Below are positions 61,765 to 64,000 of a stretch of DNA of 64,000 bases, piece after piece. Within the stretch, counting starts at the first letter, position 1. Each line of letters opens with the position of its first letter. The DNA comes from Intrasporangiaceae bacterium (lineage in GTDB: Bacteria; Actinomycetota; Actinomycetes; Actinomycetales; Dermatophilaceae). The notes beneath the pieces were generated by a model that was given only the letters and a program-made list of their open reading frames with translations, was not told where the DNA came from and did not search any database. The stretch is from positions 1-64,000 of the forward strand of contig JAJPIW010000038.1 in the NCBI GenBank assembly GCA_021324575.1, written 5' to 3'. The translations under genes were made by a program, and so were the position numbers.

Positions 61765-62429
61765 TGGAATAGGCCCTCGCGGAGGGCAACCGCGATGGCC
61801 CCGCTGCGGTCGGACACACCCAGCTTGCGGTAGAGCCCTCGAATGTGGGTCTTGACGGTGTCCTCACTGACCACCAGCTTGCTGGCGACCCCCTTGTTCG
61901 AGTGGCCGGAGACGAGCAGCTCCAGCACCTCGGACTCCCGCTGGGTCAGACCCAGGTGAGCGCCCGACCAGAACTCGCCGGCTGACAGTCGCGCGGCGGA
62001 CAATGCCACCCGCCCGGCCAGTGCGTGGTCGACCACCGTCTCCCCCTCGCCCACCCGGCTCAGGTGGCTGATCAGCTCCTGGCCGTCGATGCGCTTGAGG
62101 ATGTAGCCCGAGGCACCCACCCGCAGCGCCTGGAAGAGATAGTGCTCGTCGTCGTAGACGGTCAGGAAGACGACCTTGGTGCCGGGGTACTGCGTCGTGA
62201 TCTGACGGCACAGGTCCAGGCCACTCTCCTTGCCGATGCGCACATCACACAGCACGACATCCGGGCGCACCTCGGCCACCAGGTTGAGTGCCTCACCGGC
62301 GGCCGTCGCGTGGCCGAGGATCTGGACGTACTCCGGGAAGTGGCCGAGCATCGCGTCAAGCCCGTGCAGGACCATCTCGTGGTCGTCAACCATGACCAGT
62401 CGCATGGGGGTGGGGGGCGGTGCCAGCAT
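61761..62429 (-). CDS. LuxR/NarL family response regulator
   Basis: 222 residues. The receiver domain has VMVDDHEMV near residue 13 and the phospho-acceptor Asp in VVLCDVRIGKESG near residue 59; the C-terminal LuxR HTH is LTQRESEVLELLVSGHSNKG (about 160-180). ATG 62429 is preferred over GTG 62435 because TAGTCT lies 6 nt upstream. Divergent from rpe with 143 bp between starts. Confidence 0.92.
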   Translation of the reverse strand: MLAPPPTPMRLVMVDDHEMVLHGLDAMLGHFPEYVQILGHATAAGEALNLVAEVRPDVVLCDVRIGKESGLDLCRQITTQYPGTKVVFLTVYDDEHYLFQALRVGASGYILKRIDGQELISHLSRVGEGETVVDHALAGRVALSAARLSAGEFWSGAHLGLTQRESEVLELLVSGHSNKGVASKLVVSEDTVKTHIRGLYRKLGVSDRSGAIAVALREGLFH

Positions 62430-62435
62430 GCCCAC

Positions 62436-62441
62436 AGACTA
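62436..62441 (-). promoter_or_regulatory. -10 element of the response regulator gene
   Basis: TAGTCT on the minus strand, 6 nt before ATG 62429. The intergenic region to rpe also holds a perfect palindrome CCACCCGGGTGG at 62503-62514, a possible regulator site. Confidence 0.4.
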
Positions 62442-62572
62442 CGGCTGCCGAGCCCGGGTTCAGGTACCAGTCCGGATACCACCGTGGATATCACCCAGAG
62501 CTCCACCCGGGTGGGTGAGTGCATCCAGAGGTCCAGGCGGTCGGATGAAGTCCCGACCAGAAAGGCGCCGCC

Positions 62573-63277
62573 ATGTCCGAGACCAGGCCCTCACGTCCGC
62601 TCATCGTGCCGTCTGTGCTCCCCGCCGACTTCGCGCGGTTGGGCGATGAGGTCCGGGACCTGTGCGAGGCGGGCGTGGATCGGATCCAGTGGGATGTCAT
62701 GGACGGCGTGTTCGTCCCCAACCTGACCTTCGGGCCCGATGTCATCGCGGCGGCTCGTCCGCACAGCTCGGTCGGCTTCGAGGCCCACCTCATGGTCGTC
62801 AACCCCGATGAGCTCCTCGGACGCTACGTGGAGGCCGGGTGCGAGCTGGTCATCGTGCACGCGGAGGCGTGTACCCACCTGCACCGAACCCTCGGGCGGA
62901 TCCGCGACCTGGGCGCGCGCAGCGGCGTCTCGCTCAACCCGCACACGCCGGCCGATGTCGTCGCCCACGTCCTGTCCGAGACGGACCTGATCCTCGCGAT
63001 GACCGTCAACCCGGGCTTCGGAGGCCAGGCCTACATCCCCTCCGTGGAGCCCAAGGTCGCCCAGCTGCGCCGGATGATCGACGACTCGGGTCTGTCGATC
63101 GAGCTCGAGGTCGACGGGGGGATCACCGACTCCACGATCCAGGGGGCGGCCGCGGCCGGTGCCGACGTCTTCATCTCCGGTTCGTGGATGTACGCCTACC
63201 CCGATGGGAAGGCCGCAGCCGTCGAGAAGCTCCGCACCATCGCAGCCGAGAACTCCCCCCGAGAAGGTGCCGCCTGA
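62573..63277 (+). CDS. rpe: Ribulose-phosphate 3-epimerase
   Basis: 234 residues. TIM-barrel epimerase linking ribulose-5-phosphate and xylulose-5-phosphate in the pentose phosphate or Calvin pathway. [18 protein letters not shown] near residue 40 and [12 protein letters not shown] near residue 145 are the family blocks. ATG 62573 has AAAGG upstream. Its stop TGA shares the A with the tkt start (TGATG). Confidence 0.96.
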   Translation: MSETRPSRPLIVPSVLPADFARLGDEVRDLCEAGVDRIQWDVMDGVFVPNLTFGPDVIAAARPHSSVGFEAHLMVVNPDELLGRYVEAGCELVIVHAEACTHLHRTLGRIRDLGARSGVSLNPHTPADVVAHVLSETDLILAMTVNPGFGGQAYIPSVEPKVAQLRRMIDDSGLSIELEVDGGITDSTIQGAAAAGADVFISGSWMYAYPDGKAAAVEKLRTIAAENSPREGAA

Positions 63278-64000
63278 TGACCGACGTCCTGCAGCGACCG
63301 AACACCGCATCGACCGAGGTCGACCGGCAGGCGGTCAACACCCTGCGCTTCCTCGCCGCCGACATGGTCCAGGCGGCGGTCTCCGGACATCCGGGTATGC
63401 CGATGGGTGCTGCACCGATGGCCTGGGTCCTGTGGAGCCGCCACCTGCGGCACGACCCGGCCGCCCCGGCCTGGGCCGACCGCGACCGCTTCGTACTGTC
63501 CGCCGGGCACGGGTCCGCCCTGCTCTACGGGCTCCTGCACACGTTCGGCTACGACCTTCCTGTCGATGAGCTGCGGCGCTTCCGCCAGCTGGGCTCGAAG
63601 ACACCCGGTCACCCCGAGTTCGGTCATACGCCGGGAGTCGAGTGCACCACCGGTCCGCTCGGCCAGGGGCTGGCCATGGCCGTGGGCATGGCCCTCGCCG
63701 AGCGGATGGAGCACGCCCGCTACCCCGACGTCACCGACCACCACACCTACGCCATCGTCGGCGACGGCTGCCTGATGGAGGGAGTCAGCCACGAGGCCGC
63801 GTCCTTCGCCGGGCACCTCGGCCTGGGCCGCCTCGTCGTGCTCTGGGACGACAACGCGATCACGATCGACGGTGCCGTCGAGCGCTCCTGCAGCGACGAC
63901 CAGCTGGCCCGCTTCGCGGCATACGGCTGGCACACCCAAGCGGTCCTGGACGGCACCGACCTGGGTGAGATCGACGCGGCCATCGCGCGGGCCAAGGCCG
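63277..64000 (+). CDS. tkt: Transketolase (5' part, runs off the window)
   Basis: About 241 residues are present. The ThDP-site motifs [45 protein letters not shown] and DDNAITIDG are clear. It transfers two-carbon units in the pentose phosphate or Calvin cycle. ATG 63277 overlaps the rpe stop. The gene continues past the right edge; with rpe, aldolase and a CbbX-like protein it suggests a cbb operon, so Rubisco may lie beyond. Confidence 0.96.
   Translation, partial: MTDVLQRPNTASTEVDRQAVNTLRFLAADMVQAAVSGHPGMPMGAAPMAWVLWSRHLRHDPAAPAWADRDRFVLSAGHGSALLYGLLHTFGYDLPVDELRRFRQLGSKTPGHPEFGHTPGVECTTGPLGQGLAMAVGMALAERMEHARYPDVTDHHTYAIVGDGCLMEGVSHEAASFAGHLGLGRLVVLWDDNAITIDGAVERSCSDDQLARFAAYGWHTQAVLDGTDLGEIDAAIARAKA

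Overview
The window is about 64 kb of high-GC actinobacterial chromosome. The partial 16S rRNA at the left edge, mycothiol-type genes (an MshA-like glycosyltransferase plus a PIG-L deacetylase), polyphosphate glucokinase, PriA-type HisA and the glnA2-glnE pair all fit Micrococcales. The 16S 5' region looks closest to Intrasporangiaceae (Janibacter/Phycicoccus-like), but the genus is not resolved by eye.

Layout, left to right. 1-962: 5' part of a 16S rRNA gene (minus strand), its leader and promoter. 963-5561: tyrS, a VOC protein, a histidine phosphatase, and a TetR-controlled operon (membrane protein, DCC thiol oxidoreductase, TetR, DNA glycosylase Mpg). 5568-6814: one AbiEi/DUF559-like gene between two 80-bp inverted repeats, possibly a small mobile cassette. 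6830-14101: argC-J-B-D-F-R-H, almost every junction a 4-nt overlap, with an operator-like palindrome at argC. 14165-17781: pheS-pheT. 18086-24905: lacI, alpha-galactosidase and a sugar ABC importer lying between pheS and the infC-rpmI-rplT-spoU-kinase block. 24976-28860: that block, with a non-AUG infC start and an attenuator-like hairpin. 28878-31502: four genes with a WXG100-domain protein. 31627-37714: hisD-C-B-x-H-x-A and sseB. 37725-43412: an MFS exporter, glnE, glnA2. 43488-49044: secreted M6 protease, PIG-L/MshA-like pair, panB, and a copy of the 80-bp repeat bracketed by a duplicated panB 3' end. 49126-53458: secreted M36-like protease, map, ppgK, MBL protein, membrane protein. 53608-58349: LysR regulator, OFA-type transporter with a 45-residue partner, MoeA and a small partner. 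58425-64000: CbbX-like ATPase, class I aldolase, NarX/NarL-type two-component system, rpe and the start of tkt, which resembles the edge of a Calvin-cycle (cbb) locus.

Two features cut across this layout. First, the octamer GTATGCCG (or its complement CGGCATAC) occurs about 70 times by eye, roughly once per 0.9 kb on both strands, in all reading frames and between genes, sometimes forcing the rare ATA codon. It is nearly absent from about 52.8-63.4 kb, which suggests that the transporter/MoeA/cbb-like segment was acquired later. Second, many genes have a TAnnnT -10 hexamer about 7 nt before the start codon, so leaderless transcription appears common and helps to choose starts.
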